From positions 1 to 36,515 of the forward strand of contig JBJTDR010000027.1 of NCBI GenBank assembly GCA_046092445.1: a stretch of DNA of 36,515 nucleotides, written 5' to 3'. The translations under genes and the position numbers were made by a program. Below the pieces are notes generated by a model. It saw nothing but the letters and a program-made list of their open reading frames with translations, made no database searches and was not told the DNA's origin. Each line of letters opens with the position of its first letter. Positions within the stretch are counted from its first letter, which is position 1. Below, piece by piece: positions 7,657-15,475 of the stretch. Source of the stretch: CAIUPE01 sp046092445. Its GTDB lineage: Bacteria > Pseudomonadota > Alphaproteobacteria > Rhizobiales > Beijerinckiaceae.

Positions 7657-8730
7657 TTACTCTGCCGCTACCGTACGGGCACCAATAGGCCCCTCGTGAT
7701 AGGGCTTGGCTCCGGGCGGGAGTTCGCGCTTCACGAAGTAATCCTCATATCTGAGTTGCCGCAAAAGGGCTGGTATCATCTCGCGATACCCGTCCCAGAT
7801 CGAGCTGTTGGGTGCGGGCAGATCATGCTTGATCAGTTCATGCAGTTTCGGGAGCGCATGAAAAGGAACCATGGGAAACATGTGATGCTCAACATGGTAG
7901 TTCATGTTCATATAAAGGAAGCGGCTGACCGGATTCATATAGACGGAGCGGCAGTTCAGGCGATGATCGAGCACATTGTCGGCCAGTCCACCATGTTGCA
8001 GAAGTCCGACGAGAACATTGTGCCACGCGCCATAAAAACGCGGTAAACCGATCAGCATCAGCGGCAGCCAGGATTGCAGATAGAGTGCTGTGGCGACGGT
8101 GAGCCCATAGATCAGCATGTGGACACGGCCCGCCATCACCACTTTCGACCATTCTGCCTGTGGTATGAAGTCTTTCTCGTCAGCCGAAAGCGATCCGAGC
8201 GCGTTGCGCGAGAGCGTTTTGAGCGACAAATAGCCATCCACAATCCCCAGGAAATTGAAGACCCATTTGGCAAGGGCAGGGGGGCGCATCAACGCGATCT
8301 CGACGTCGCGACCCACGATAATCGTGTCGGTGTGATGACGTGCGTGGCTCCAGCGCCAGGTTTCAGGATTGCGCATGATCATGAAGCTGGCGATCTGGTA
8401 GATCACGTCATTCATCCATTGTGTTTTGAACGCAGTGCCATGTCCCATTTCATGCCAACGCGCATCGCTGGACGAGCCGTAAAGCGTGCCATAGACGAAA
8501 AAGAACGGAACACACCACCAAGTGCCCCAGAAGTAGACGCCGCCGAAGGCGGAGGCCACGAGCAGGAACACCCAGAGCAACGTGTCTCTTATTGCGGGGC
8601 CGTCGGAGCGCTTCATCAGCTCTTTCATCTGCGCGCGCGGAACATCGGTGTGATACCATTCCGCCGAGGCAAGGCCTTGTTCGATGGCCATCCGGGTGCT
8701 TTCGCCGTCAAGGCTGTAATCGCGTTTCAT
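7657..8730 (-). CDS. Membrane fatty-acid desaturase/hydroxylase-superfamily di-iron oxygenase
   Basis: A 357-residue inner-membrane non-haem di-iron oxygenase. The three histidine boxes are intact: HEMGH (93-97), HARHH (129-133) and HVEHH (279-283), with an extra QHGG (246). Hydrophobic spans lie between residues about 50-85 and 200-240. The start is ATG 8730, with GGGAGAAAG just upstream. Longer in-frame starts would run into the ATPase gene. Its place after a CUT2-type sugar ABC transporter is unusual for lipid desaturation. It recalls MocD of rhizopine catabolism, a desaturase-like oxygenase thought to demethylate methyl-scyllo-inosamine with ferredoxin partners. Oxidation of an imported substrate is therefore inferred. 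No ferredoxin or reductase gene lies in the window. Confidence 0.88.
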   Translation of the reverse strand: MKRDYSLDGESTRMAIEQGLASAEWYHTDVPRAQMKELMKRSDGPAIRDTLLWVFLLVASAFGGVYFWGTWWCVPFFFVYGTLYGSSSDARWHEMGHGTAFKTQWMNDVIYQIASFMIMRNPETWRWSHARHHTDTIIVGRDVEIALMRPPALAKWVFNFLGIVDGYLSLKTLSRNALGSLSADEKDFIPQAEWSKVVMAGRVHMLIYGLTVATALYLQSWLPLMLIGLPRFYGAWHNVLVGLLQHGGLADNVLDHRLNCRSVYMNPVSRFLYMNMNYHVEHHMFPMVPFHALPKLHELIKHDLPAPNSSIWDGYREMIPALLRQLRYEDYFVKRELPPGAKPYHEGPIGARTVAAE

Positions 8731-8746
8731 CTGCTTTCTCCCTAGG

Positions 8747-9478
8747 TTAGAGGTAGCTATGGACTTCATCGATTGACGTTTTGCCGATGGGGCTATCGAA
8801 GACAATCTCGCCGCGCGCCATCGCGACGATGCGATCGCACGACTGAAATACGTGCTGCATGTTGTGACTGATAAAGATGCCTGTAATGCTCTGTTGCTTC
8901 AGACCTTTGACGAAACTGATCACCTTGTCCGTCTCTTTGACGGACAAATGGTTGGTCGGCTCGTCGAGAATCAGCACCTTTGACTTGAAATGCATCGCCC
9001 GGGCAATGGCAACACCCTGTCGCTGGCCGCCGGAGAGTTCCCCCACGAGCGCGTCGGGTGACCGGAGGTGGAGATCCACATCGGCAATGGCGGCGACGCT
9101 TTCACGCGCCATGCGCTTTTGATCCAAAAAGCCGAGTCCTGCTATTGAAAACAAGAGTGGTTCGCGCCCGATGAACAGGTTTCGGGCGATTGACATGGTC
9201 GGCACCATGGAATTGTACTGATAAATCGTCTCAATACCGAGATTCATTGCGGCTTTCGGCGTCCTGATCTTCACGGGTTTGCCATCCATCAGGATCTCGC
9301 CCCGGTCGGGAGAATGGACGCCAGAGAGGATCTTGATGAGTGTTGATTTGCCGGCCCCGTTATCGCCTACGAGACCAAGGACCTCACCTTGCTTGACTGA
9401 AAGACTGACGTTTTTCAGCGCGTGTACGCCCGAGTACCATTTGTCGAGATCGCGGCATTCAATGATTGGTGCTGTCAT
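8747..9478 (-). CDS. Sugar ABC transporter ATP-binding protein (single-NBD, FrcA type)
   Basis: The ATPase of a CUT2-type importer, 243 residues with one nucleotide-binding domain. Many CUT2 ATPases are fused tandem proteins of about 500 residues, so this is of the FrcA-like single form. Visible motifs are Walker A GDNGAGKST (38-46), signature LSGGQRQGVAIARA, Walker B VLILDEPTN and the H-loop ISHNMQH. It starts at ATG 9478, only 1 nt after the permease stop, with GAGGTG inside the permease end, so the two are translationally coupled. A longer in-frame start would overlap the permease. Confidence 0.94.
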   Translation of the reverse strand: MTAPIIECRDLDKWYSGVHALKNVSLSVKQGEVLGLVGDNGAGKSTLIKILSGVHSPDRGEILMDGKPVKIRTPKAAMNLGIETIYQYNSMVPTMSIARNLFIGREPLLFSIAGLGFLDQKRMARESVAAIADVDLHLRSPDALVGELSGGQRQGVAIARAMHFKSKVLILDEPTNHLSVKETDKVISFVKGLKQQSITGIFISHNMQHVFQSCDRIVAMARGEIVFDSPIGKTSIDEVHSYL

Positions 9479-9479
9479 G

Positions 9480-10457
9480 TTACACCTCAAGCTTGATGCG
9501 GCGCGCGGCGCGACGCAACCATGAGTTAGAGACAACTGCGAAGATCAATAACATACCGATTGCAAATTTGAACCAGTTGGCATCCACCCGCGTCAGCACT
9601 AGGCCGTTGTCGATGACGCGGATCAGGGTGGCGCCGACAATTGCACCAAGTACCGTGCCGATGCCGCCTGTTAGCGCCGTGCCACCAATGACCGCAGCAG
9701 CGACCGCCTGAAGCTCGAGCCCTTCGCCAAGGGAGGGCAATGGCGACCCGAGGCGCATGACCTGGATGAGCCCCGCAAAGCCGGCAAGCACCGAGCACAG
9801 CATGAAGCAAACGATTTTGGTTGCGTTCACGGGGATGCCCATATTGACCGCTGCATCAAGTTGACCGCCCGTCGCCCTGATCCAGTTACCGAAATTGGTG
9901 AGGGACATTATCGCCGCCAGCAACAGCGCAAGGATCGTAAGCCAGACAAAGGACATACGAATGATATTGCCGGGCCCGACAAAACCACTGAAGAACCATG
10001 TCGGCAAATCAGAGGGCAACAGGGGTGGAAACCCGCCCGAAATGACGACGGTGAGGGATCGCACGACAAACAGCGTGCCGAGCGTGGTGATGAAGCTCGG
10101 AATCATGAAACGGATGGTGATGAAGCCGTTCGCTAAGCCGATTGCTGCCGCAATCATTAGGCCGAGTATGAGTGCTACGGGGAACGGAATATCGGCATTC
10201 AGCATAACCGCGATCGCCATCGGCATCAGCGCGAAGACCGAACCGACGGACAGATCGAATTCGCCGCAGATCATCAGGATTGTCACACCCAAGGCGACCA
10301 GTGTCATCTCCGGTAGAATTCCGAGCATTCCTTGAAGATTTGCCGGGTTCAGAAAAATGCCCCCCGACTTTACCTGGAAAAATATCGTCAAGAGAATGAA
10401 GAGTGCGAGCCCGGCGAGCTCGGGGCGTTCCATGTAGATCTTCAATAATCGCTTCAT
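9480..10457 (-). CDS. Sugar ABC transporter permease (CUT2/RbsC-FrcC type)
   Basis: The membrane channel of a ribose/fructose-type importer, 325 residues with about 8-10 hydrophobic spans. Family patterns include GEFDLSVGSVFAL near residue 75, FITTLGTLFVVRSL and AVIGGTALTGGIGTVLGA, which is the CUT2 coupling-loop region. I use ATG 10457. The earlier in-frame ATG at 10508 would place an imperfect GC-rich hairpin inside the coding region and add 17 unlike residues. The Shine-Dalgarno is weak either way. As a CUT2 permease it is expected to work as a homodimer with the ATPase at 8747-9478. Confidence 0.93.
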   Translation of the reverse strand: MKRLLKIYMERPELAGLALFILLTIFFQVKSGGIFLNPANLQGMLGILPEMTLVALGVTILMICGEFDLSVGSVFALMPMAIAVMLNADIPFPVALILGLMIAAAIGLANGFITIRFMIPSFITTLGTLFVVRSLTVVISGGFPPLLPSDLPTWFFSGFVGPGNIIRMSFVWLTILALLLAAIMSLTNFGNWIRATGGQLDAAVNMGIPVNATKIVCFMLCSVLAGFAGLIQVMRLGSPLPSLGEGLELQAVAAAVIGGTALTGGIGTVLGAIVGATLIRVIDNGLVLTRVDANWFKFAIGMLLIFAVVSNSWLRRAARRIKLEV

Positions 10458-10478
10458 TGTCACACCCGGAGTGAGGAA

Positions 10479-10504
10479 CCGGCCGGGCACAATCGCCCGA
10501 CCGG
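10479..10504 (-). terminator. Intercistronic GC hairpin between binding protein and permease
   Basis: On the plus strand CCGGCCGGGC (10479-10488) pairs with GCCCGACCGG (10495-10504), with one mismatch in ten and a six-base loop. There is no T-run on the minus strand, so it is probably not a strong Rho-independent terminator. It is more likely a partial terminator or mRNA-stabilising stem. Such stems commonly sit after the binding-protein gene in ABC operons and raise its level above that of the permease. Confidence 0.5.
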
Positions 10505-10520
10505 CCATGCGCTTGAGAGA

Positions 10521-11501
10521 TTAGCGGACGCCCTGCTTGGAAAGCTGCATGATCGAATCGACGTCCTTCGGCGTTACGATGCCCTGGCCGGTATCGATAT
10601 CCGCAGGTGAAAGTCCGACCTTCTGCGCGAGATAGGCTTGCATGACGGGCATGAAGCCCTGCATGTAAGGTTGCTGGTCGACCTGCACTTGCACATAGCC
10701 CGCCTTCATCTCGTTCAGGACTTCTGGAACAAGATCGAAGCCGCCGAGCAGCACCTTGCCCGGTGCGACACCGCGATCACGCAGCACGCGTGCGACGGCG
10801 GCATGCCAGAAGCCGGTATCAAAATACGCGGTAATGGCTTGGTCGGAGGCGAGCTTGGCGCCCACGCGATCGCCGACGACGGCGAGGTCGGTTCCGGAGT
10901 CAATACGCTCCCAGCTGATCTGACGGCTTGGGTTGGCGGCCTTGAATTCCTCGAGGAACTTGATCATGCCTCCGCCGCGCTGTTCAGACCAGTTTTGGCC
11001 GGGTGCCGAAATGCCGACGAGCACCTTGATCGGTCCATCCTTCGGGAAATTGGCCGATTGCGCCTTTGCCAAAGAATGGCCAGCGGCGATAAACCCTTGC
11101 CCGATAAAGGCCTGACGCGCGTTACCCGCTGAACCTTCCGTGTCATCGACATTGGTGGCGATGACGACGACGCCCGCCTTCCGCGCATCGGCGATGACCT
11201 GGTCGAAGGCTTTGTTATCGACAATCGATGTCACGAGCGCAAATGGCTTGGAGGCGATGGCGGCCTGCATATTTGCAACTTGCTGCTAGATTGAACCCTC
11301 GGTTTGGGTGAAGATCATCTGGCAGTTTGCCTGAACTTTTCCACACGCATCATCGAAGCCCTTTTTGACGGCTTGCCAGAAGGTGTTTGACGGCGACGAA
11401 TGCACTGTGAAAGCAATATTCAACCCCTCTGCCATGGCCGCCGAACTACCAGCGGCGACGCTCATGGCCAGAAGTGCTGAACACATTATATTCTCTTTCA
11501 T
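10521..11501 (-). pseudogene. Sugar ABC transporter substrate-binding protein, interrupted by an amber codon
   Basis: A periplasmic binding protein of the ribose/rhamnose (Peripla_BP_4) type, 326 codons including the final stop. A signal peptide is visible from ATG 11501 (MKENIMCSALLAMSVAAG, ending in SSAAMA before EGLNIAFTV), with GGGAG upstream. Then comes FWQAVKKGFDDA and the EGS(I)xQQVANMQAA segment typical of the family. A TAG at 11286-11288 stops the frame after residue 71. The same frame continues without gap or shift to the natural TAA at 10521. A single G-to-T change of a GAG (Glu) codon would explain it. The remaining 249-codon part starts with its own ATG but has no signal peptide. 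So it is either a recent nonsense mutation or a sequencing error. The rest of the operon looks intact. Confidence 0.87.
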
Positions 11502-11858
11502 TTGTTTTCTCCCTCTTGGTTGATCACCGCTCTCGGGCGGATAATTGTTTTTCTTTCCCTTGAAGCCATGTCGACTTGATTTGTTGATCGCACGCAAAAT
11601 GGTCTCTTAGGCCGAAGTCCTGTTTTTCGGCAGGATGGTTATCTCGTCGCTATGCAACGGTGCCCGGCCCCTTCTCAACGCATGGAAAGTCGGCTTTTTG
11701 ACCAAAACCCTGCGATTAATGCGGTAATCCCGGCCCGGTGAAGCAAGTTTGAGATAGCATCTTTGAAATTGCAATCGTTTATCGCTATGATTGCAAACAA
11801 ACTTGCAAAAGTTTCAAATGAACCACAGTTGAAATCGTGAATTGAGAGAATCTGCATC
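11502..11858. promoter_or_regulatory. Divergent regulatory region of the LacI regulator and the ABC operon
   Basis: A 357-nt intergenic stretch with no supported gene; reading frames here are short and do not resemble proteins. The half near the regulator gene is AT-rich and holds the TTGCAA repeats annotated separately. The half near the binding-protein gene shows GGGAG as its ribosome site and no convincing sigma-70 boxes that I can place. Confidence 0.6.
11762..11818. promoter_or_regulatory. Candidate operator for the LacI-family regulator
   Basis: TTGCAATC (11769-11776) and GATTGCAA (11789-11796) form a perfect 8-bp inverted repeat with a 12-bp spacer. A third copy of the self-complementary TTGCAA lies at 11803-11808. 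Outside them TTTGAAA (11762-11768) and TTTCAAA (11812-11818) form another inverted pair. The block ends 40 nt before the regulator's start codon, where autoregulation and control of the divergent operon are expected. The assignment is by position and symmetry only. Confidence 0.5.
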
Positions 11859-12890
11859 ATGACGCGCCGCCCCACGATCAAAGATGTTGCAAGACTTGCA
11901 GGCGTTAGCGCTGCAACGGTGGATCGGGTGATCAATGGCCGCCACGCGGTGCGTTCGGATAAAACGCAACGTGTGTTCAAAGCCGCGGAAACGCTCGGGT
12001 TTTATGCCACAGGTTTGATCAAGCACCGGATCACGGCAACGGTTCCGCAGCATGAAATAGGCATATTGTTGCAACAGCCAAAGCAACAATTCTATCAAAA
12101 CTTTGCTCAAACTTTTTTGGAAACCGCAACGAAACGCGCTGATCTCGCGCTCGATGCTACCGTGGACTTTTTGCCGTCGCAGCGACCGAACGACGTTGTT
12201 GATGCGTTGCGCGCCATGGCGGAGCGGGTTGAAGCTATAGCGATGGTGGCTATCGATCATCCGATTATCAACGAAACCGTTGCGGAATTGAGGCAAAAGC
12301 AAATCCGGGTTTATGCCCTGCTCTCGGACTTTGCATTGAACGCACGCGAGGCCTATCTCGGCGTCAATAATCTTCAGGTGGGGCGGACAGGTGCATGGTT
12401 TATTCGCGGGAATGCAAAGCGGGTTGGCAAGGTTGCGCTCTGTGTCGGCAGTCACAGGTTTCACGGCCATGAATTGCGCGAGTCGGGGTTCCGCTCTTAT
12501 TTTCGGGAATATGCGCCTGAATTCTCGCTCCTCGAGACGCTCGTCAATCTCGAAGATGACGCCATCATGTATGATGCGACGCTCAACCTCTTGAAACGAC
12601 ATGCCGATCTCACAGGTCTTTTCATTGCCGGCGCCGGAAAAGAAGGTGCGATCATGGCGCTCCGCGAGGAGCGCCCCGACGGCGCTGTTGCAATGGTCTG
12701 CTGTGAATTGACGACTGAAACGCGGTTGGGCCTAACGCAAAATCTCGTTACTGCCGTTCTTGGAACGCCATTGCCCGCGCTGTGCGACCAGACATTGCAA
12801 CTGATGCATCACGCGGTCACGCAGAAGAATTTTTTGCATTCCGGTCAAATTTTCCTGCCGTTTGAAATCTTTCTGTCGGAGAATATTTGA
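11859..12890 (+). CDS. LacI-family transcriptional regulator
   Basis: A 343-residue regulator. Its N-terminal LacI helix-turn-helix and hinge are clear (TIKDVARLAGVSAATVDRVI, residues 6-25, then the KAAETLGF hinge region). A periplasmic-binding-protein-like effector domain follows. The ATVDRV form of the recognition helix is a subgroup common in alphaproteobacterial sugar regulators. It starts at ATG 11859, with GAGAG upstream, divergent from the ABC-desaturase-PanB-like operon, which it probably represses until the imported substrate or a derivative binds. The ligand cannot be read from sequence. Confidence 0.92.
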   Translation: MTRRPTIKDVARLAGVSAATVDRVINGRHAVRSDKTQRVFKAAETLGFYATGLIKHRITATVPQHEIGILLQQPKQQFYQNFAQTFLETATKRADLALDATVDFLPSQRPNDVVDALRAMAERVEAIAMVAIDHPIINETVAELRQKQIRVYALLSDFALNAREAYLGVNNLQVGRTGAWFIRGNAKRVGKVALCVGSHRFHGHELRESGFRSYFREYAPEFSLLETLVNLEDDAIMYDATLNLLKRHADLTGLFIAGAGKEGAIMALREERPDGAVAMVCCELTTETRLGLTQNLVTAVLGTPLPALCDQTLQLMHHAVTQKNFLHSGQIFLPFEIFLSENI

Positions 12891-12952
12891 GGTGAATGCG
12901 AGGTTTATGCCGTATAGATAATTCCCTGAAACTCTGTCGAGCAAGGCCTGCC

Positions 12953-13702
12953 ATGACCGATCCGAATTCGCCTGCTGTGACTGCCGCGTTGCTCGTGATC
13001 GGCGACGAGATCCTCTCGGGGCGCACGAAAGACAAGAATATCGGTTATATCGCCGAATATCTGACGGCGATGGGCATTGATCTCAAGGAAGTGCGTGTGG
13101 TGCCGGATGATGAAGGCGAGATTATTGGCGCGATCAACGCATTGCGCGCCAAATTCACCTATCTCCTGACGACGGGCGGAATTGGGCCGACCCATGATGA
13201 CATTACGGCGGATTGCGTGGCGAAGGCGCTGGGTGTGGAGATTTCACATGATCCGCGGGCCGTTGCGATGCTGCGCGAGCGCTATGTGAACCCCGAGGAT
13301 TTGAACGAGGCGCGGTTGCGCATGGCGCGGATTCCGCACGGGTCGACCTTGATTGCGAATTCCATTTCGAAAGCGCCGGGGTTTATGTGCGGCAATGTGA
13401 TTGTGATGGCGGGTGTGCCGGCGATCATGCAGGTGATGCTGGACGAGATTGCGCCAAGTCTTGCGACGGGGCGGGTGATGGCGTCACTCCCGGTGGATGC
13501 GGGCGGCTTGCCCGAGGGCGCTTATGCGGCAGCACTTGGCGCGATTCAGAAGGGCCATGAGGGCGTCATCATCGGGTCGTACCCGCATTTTGACGGGGTG
13601 AAATTTGCCAACCAGATCGTGCTGCGGTCTCGCGACGAGGCGTTGCTGCATAAGGTTCGGGGCGAGGTAGAAGCGATGATTGTGTCGCTGAAGCCGCATT
13701 AG
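12953..13702 (+). CDS. CinA-like molybdopterin-binding-domain protein (no deamidase domain)
   Basis: A 249-residue protein with the MoaB/Mog-like fold found at the N-terminus of CinA. LLVIGDEILSGRTKDKN and LLTTGGIGPTHDDITADC are the diagnostic parts, followed by RMARIPHGS and GNVIVMAGVP. The C-terminal nicotinamide-nucleotide amidase domain of full CinA is absent, and short forms like this are standard in Rhizobiales. In related proteins the domain acts as an ADP-ribose/CoA pyrophosphatase; whether this one does is unknown. The ATG at 12953 has AAGG upstream. An in-frame upstream start would add 19 unlike residues. gpt follows after 19 nt. Confidence 0.88.
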   Translation: MTDPNSPAVTAALLVIGDEILSGRTKDKNIGYIAEYLTAMGIDLKEVRVVPDDEGEIIGAINALRAKFTYLLTTGGIGPTHDDITADCVAKALGVEISHDPRAVAMLRERYVNPEDLNEARLRMARIPHGSTLIANSISKAPGFMCGNVIVMAGVPAIMQVMLDEIAPSLATGRVMASLPVDAGGLPEGAYAAALGAIQKGHEGVIIGSYPHFDGVKFANQIVLRSRDEALLHKVRGEVEAMIVSLKPH

Positions 13703-13721
13703 AATGTGTTGAGGGGGATTT

Positions 13722-14225
13722 ATGTCACAGGGGCAGAAGGCGTTTCCGGTTTCGTGGGACCAGTTTCATCGCGATGCGCGGGCGCTCGCATGGCGACTGG
13801 CTGAATCGGGGCCGTTTGGTGCGATTATCTGTATTACGCGCGGCGGGTTGGTGCCGGCGGCGATTGTTTCGCGCGAATTGGGCGTGCGTGTAATCGAGAC
13901 GGTGTGTATTGCGAGCTATCATGATTATGCCAATCAGGGTGAATTGCAGGTGCTGAAGCACATTGCCGATGCCGTGATGCAGAAGGGCGAAACGGGCGGC
14001 AAGGGGATCCTCGTGATCGATGATCTCGTGGATACGGGGAAGACGGCGCGGATTGTCCGCGATATGCTCCCCGATGCGCATTTTGCAACTGTTTACGCCA
14101 AGCCGCTTGGAAGGCCTTTGGTCGATACATTCGTCACGGAAGTGTCGCAGGACACGTGGATCTATTTTCCGTGGGATATGGGTTTGACCTATCAGGCGCC
14201 GATTGCCGAGGGGCATAAGGGGTGA
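13722..14225 (+). CDS. gpt: Xanthine(-guanine) phosphoribosyltransferase
   Basis: A cytoplasmic purine-salvage enzyme joining xanthine, guanine or hypoxanthine to PRPP. The product has 167 residues, like other Gpt proteins. The PRPP-binding loop is ILVIDDLVDTGKT and the purine end is WIYFPWD. The N-terminal FPVSWDQFHRDARALAWRL matches Gpt. The ATG at 13722 has GAGGGGG upstream. It lies 19 nt after the cinA-like gene and is probably in one operon with it, an order seen in Rhizobiales. Confidence 0.94.
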   Translation: MSQGQKAFPVSWDQFHRDARALAWRLAESGPFGAIICITRGGLVPAAIVSRELGVRVIETVCIASYHDYANQGELQVLKHIADAVMQKGETGGKGILVIDDLVDTGKTARIVRDMLPDAHFATVYAKPLGRPLVDTFVTEVSQDTWIYFPWDMGLTYQAPIAEGHKG

Positions 14226-14391
14226 GACGTCGTTCCATTTCCGATTGCACACTTTCGAACGCAAAAGGAGTATCGACAATTTGACACGGATGCGCTGAAA
14301 ATGATCATGCCGAACAACATGAATGTGCGGATGATCAATCCGGTCGGGTTGCGTCTGATGATGTATCAGGTCATGACAGGGGAAGATTGCA

Positions 14392-15282
14392 TTGGCTTCG
14401 CATCCACACTGGATCTTGCATATCGGTGCACACAAGACCGGAACCACTCAGTTTCAGGATATCCTCGAGAGTCAACGAGGTCACCTTCGAGCGCAGGGGC
14501 TGGACTACCTGCCGCGGCGCGATGTCAGGAATGCGAAACTCAAAAGCCTCGTTATGAACCGCAAATACGGTATTCTTTCCATGAGTCGGTGGCGAAAGCG
14601 AACTTTTGATGATCACACCAGAGGAATGAGAAGCGATAGTCCGATCGCCTTCATGTCGGAAGAAAATATGATCGGGACAGTGACCGACATTCTTTCCAAT
14701 CCGATCTACCCCGCTCTTGAAAGAAATCTTCATGCATGGGCTGATCTGTTTGAAGGAAAGACCGTTGATATCTATTTCTCTATAAGAAATTATTCATATT
14801 TATTGGTATCCGCCTATGCGGAAGCGATCAGAGGAGGCGTTATTCTGCCGCCGATCGGACAGTATTATAAGAATTTTTTACTCAATGACCGACCAGACTG
14901 GAGCAGTGTCGTCGACAGGATTATCGCCGCTTGGCCGGCGGCAAATGTGCGCGTTTGGTCGCTGGAGAAGTATTCGCGGAATAAGTTCGAAATTATGGAG
15001 CGGATAACCGGGTGCAATATTCTCCGGAACGAGATTGAAATTCCGAGGGAGACGCGAACACCGTCCGCGCTCACCGTCGAAAAGTCGCTTCTGATTGATC
15101 ATGGGCTCACCAAAAAGGACCGCAAACGGAGAATTGCGGCACTGTTCGCGGAAGATGATTTCAAGGAGAAATTCGCGCCTTTCAGCGATCGGGAAATCGA
15201 GCACTTGACGGAACTTTACCACACAGATATCGCGAAAATGATGCTCGCCCACCCCGGTATCATGCTCGACGGGGATCTGTAA
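14392..15282 (+). CDS. Sulfotransferase-like protein
   Basis: A 296-residue protein with the PAPS-dependent sulfotransferase signature. The 5'-phosphosulfate loop is HIGAHKTGTTQF (residues 10-21), and the 3'-phosphate-binding Arg and Ser are R132 and S140 in SIRNYSYLLVSAYAE. The middle and C-terminus are not family-specific. Such proteins often sulfate surface glycans or lipids; the acceptor is unknown. The start appears to be TTG 14392, with AGGGGAAG 7-8 nt upstream, because no in-frame ATG or GTG fits. The gene is visibly richer in A+T than its neighbours (for example 14780-14890) and sits alone between gpt and a tRNA gene, so it may have been acquired by transfer. Confidence 0.78.
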   Translation: MASHPHWILHIGAHKTGTTQFQDILESQRGHLRAQGLDYLPRRDVRNAKLKSLVMNRKYGILSMSRWRKRTFDDHTRGMRSDSPIAFMSEENMIGTVTDILSNPIYPALERNLHAWADLFEGKTVDIYFSIRNYSYLLVSAYAEAIRGGVILPPIGQYYKNFLLNDRPDWSSVVDRIIAAWPAANVRVWSLEKYSRNKFEIMERITGCNILRNEIEIPRETRTPSALTVEKSLLIDHGLTKKDRKRRIAALFAEDDFKEKFAPFSDREIEHLTELYHTDIAKMMLAHPGIMLDGDL

Positions 15283-15349
15283 TTGCGAATTGATGTTCGC
15301 ACTCCCTTGCGTGTTTCGTCGCTGTTCTGTAACCCTTTCTCAACCATTC

Positions 15350-15436
15350 GCGGACATGGCGAAACTGGTAGACGCAAGGGACTTAAAATCCCTCGGCCGC
15401 AAGGCTATGCGGGTTCGACTCCCGCTGTCCGCACCA
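15350..15436 (+). tRNA. tRNA-Leu (anticodon UAA)
   Basis: The acceptor stem GCGGACA pairs with TGTCCGC, followed by discriminator A and an encoded CCA. The anticodon stem AGGGA/TCCCT encloses the loop CTTAAAA, so the anticodon is UAA. The long variable arm (CTCGGCCGCAAGGCTATG region) is of the class II leucine type, and the T-loop GGTTCGACTCC is normal. It serves UUA and UUG codons. Confidence 0.95.
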
Positions 15437-15475
15437 GTAAACCCTTCTCCGAGCGGGGCCAGAGGGGGCATTTAG

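Noticed and set aside
11286..11288. TAG in the binding protein read as a recoded residue (pyrrolysine)
   Set aside because: Pyrrolysine use is essentially unknown in this kind of bacterium and no supporting genes are in the window. A point mutation or error is simpler.
11814..12602. Minus-strand frame of 262 codons opposite the LacI-type gene
   Set aside because: The plus-strand LacI frame has a perfect helix-turn-helix and the antisense frame shows no family pattern.
15350..15436. tRNA-Leu as an integration site with a duplicated 3' end
   Set aside because: I found no second copy of the tRNA 3' end in the window and no integrase gene.
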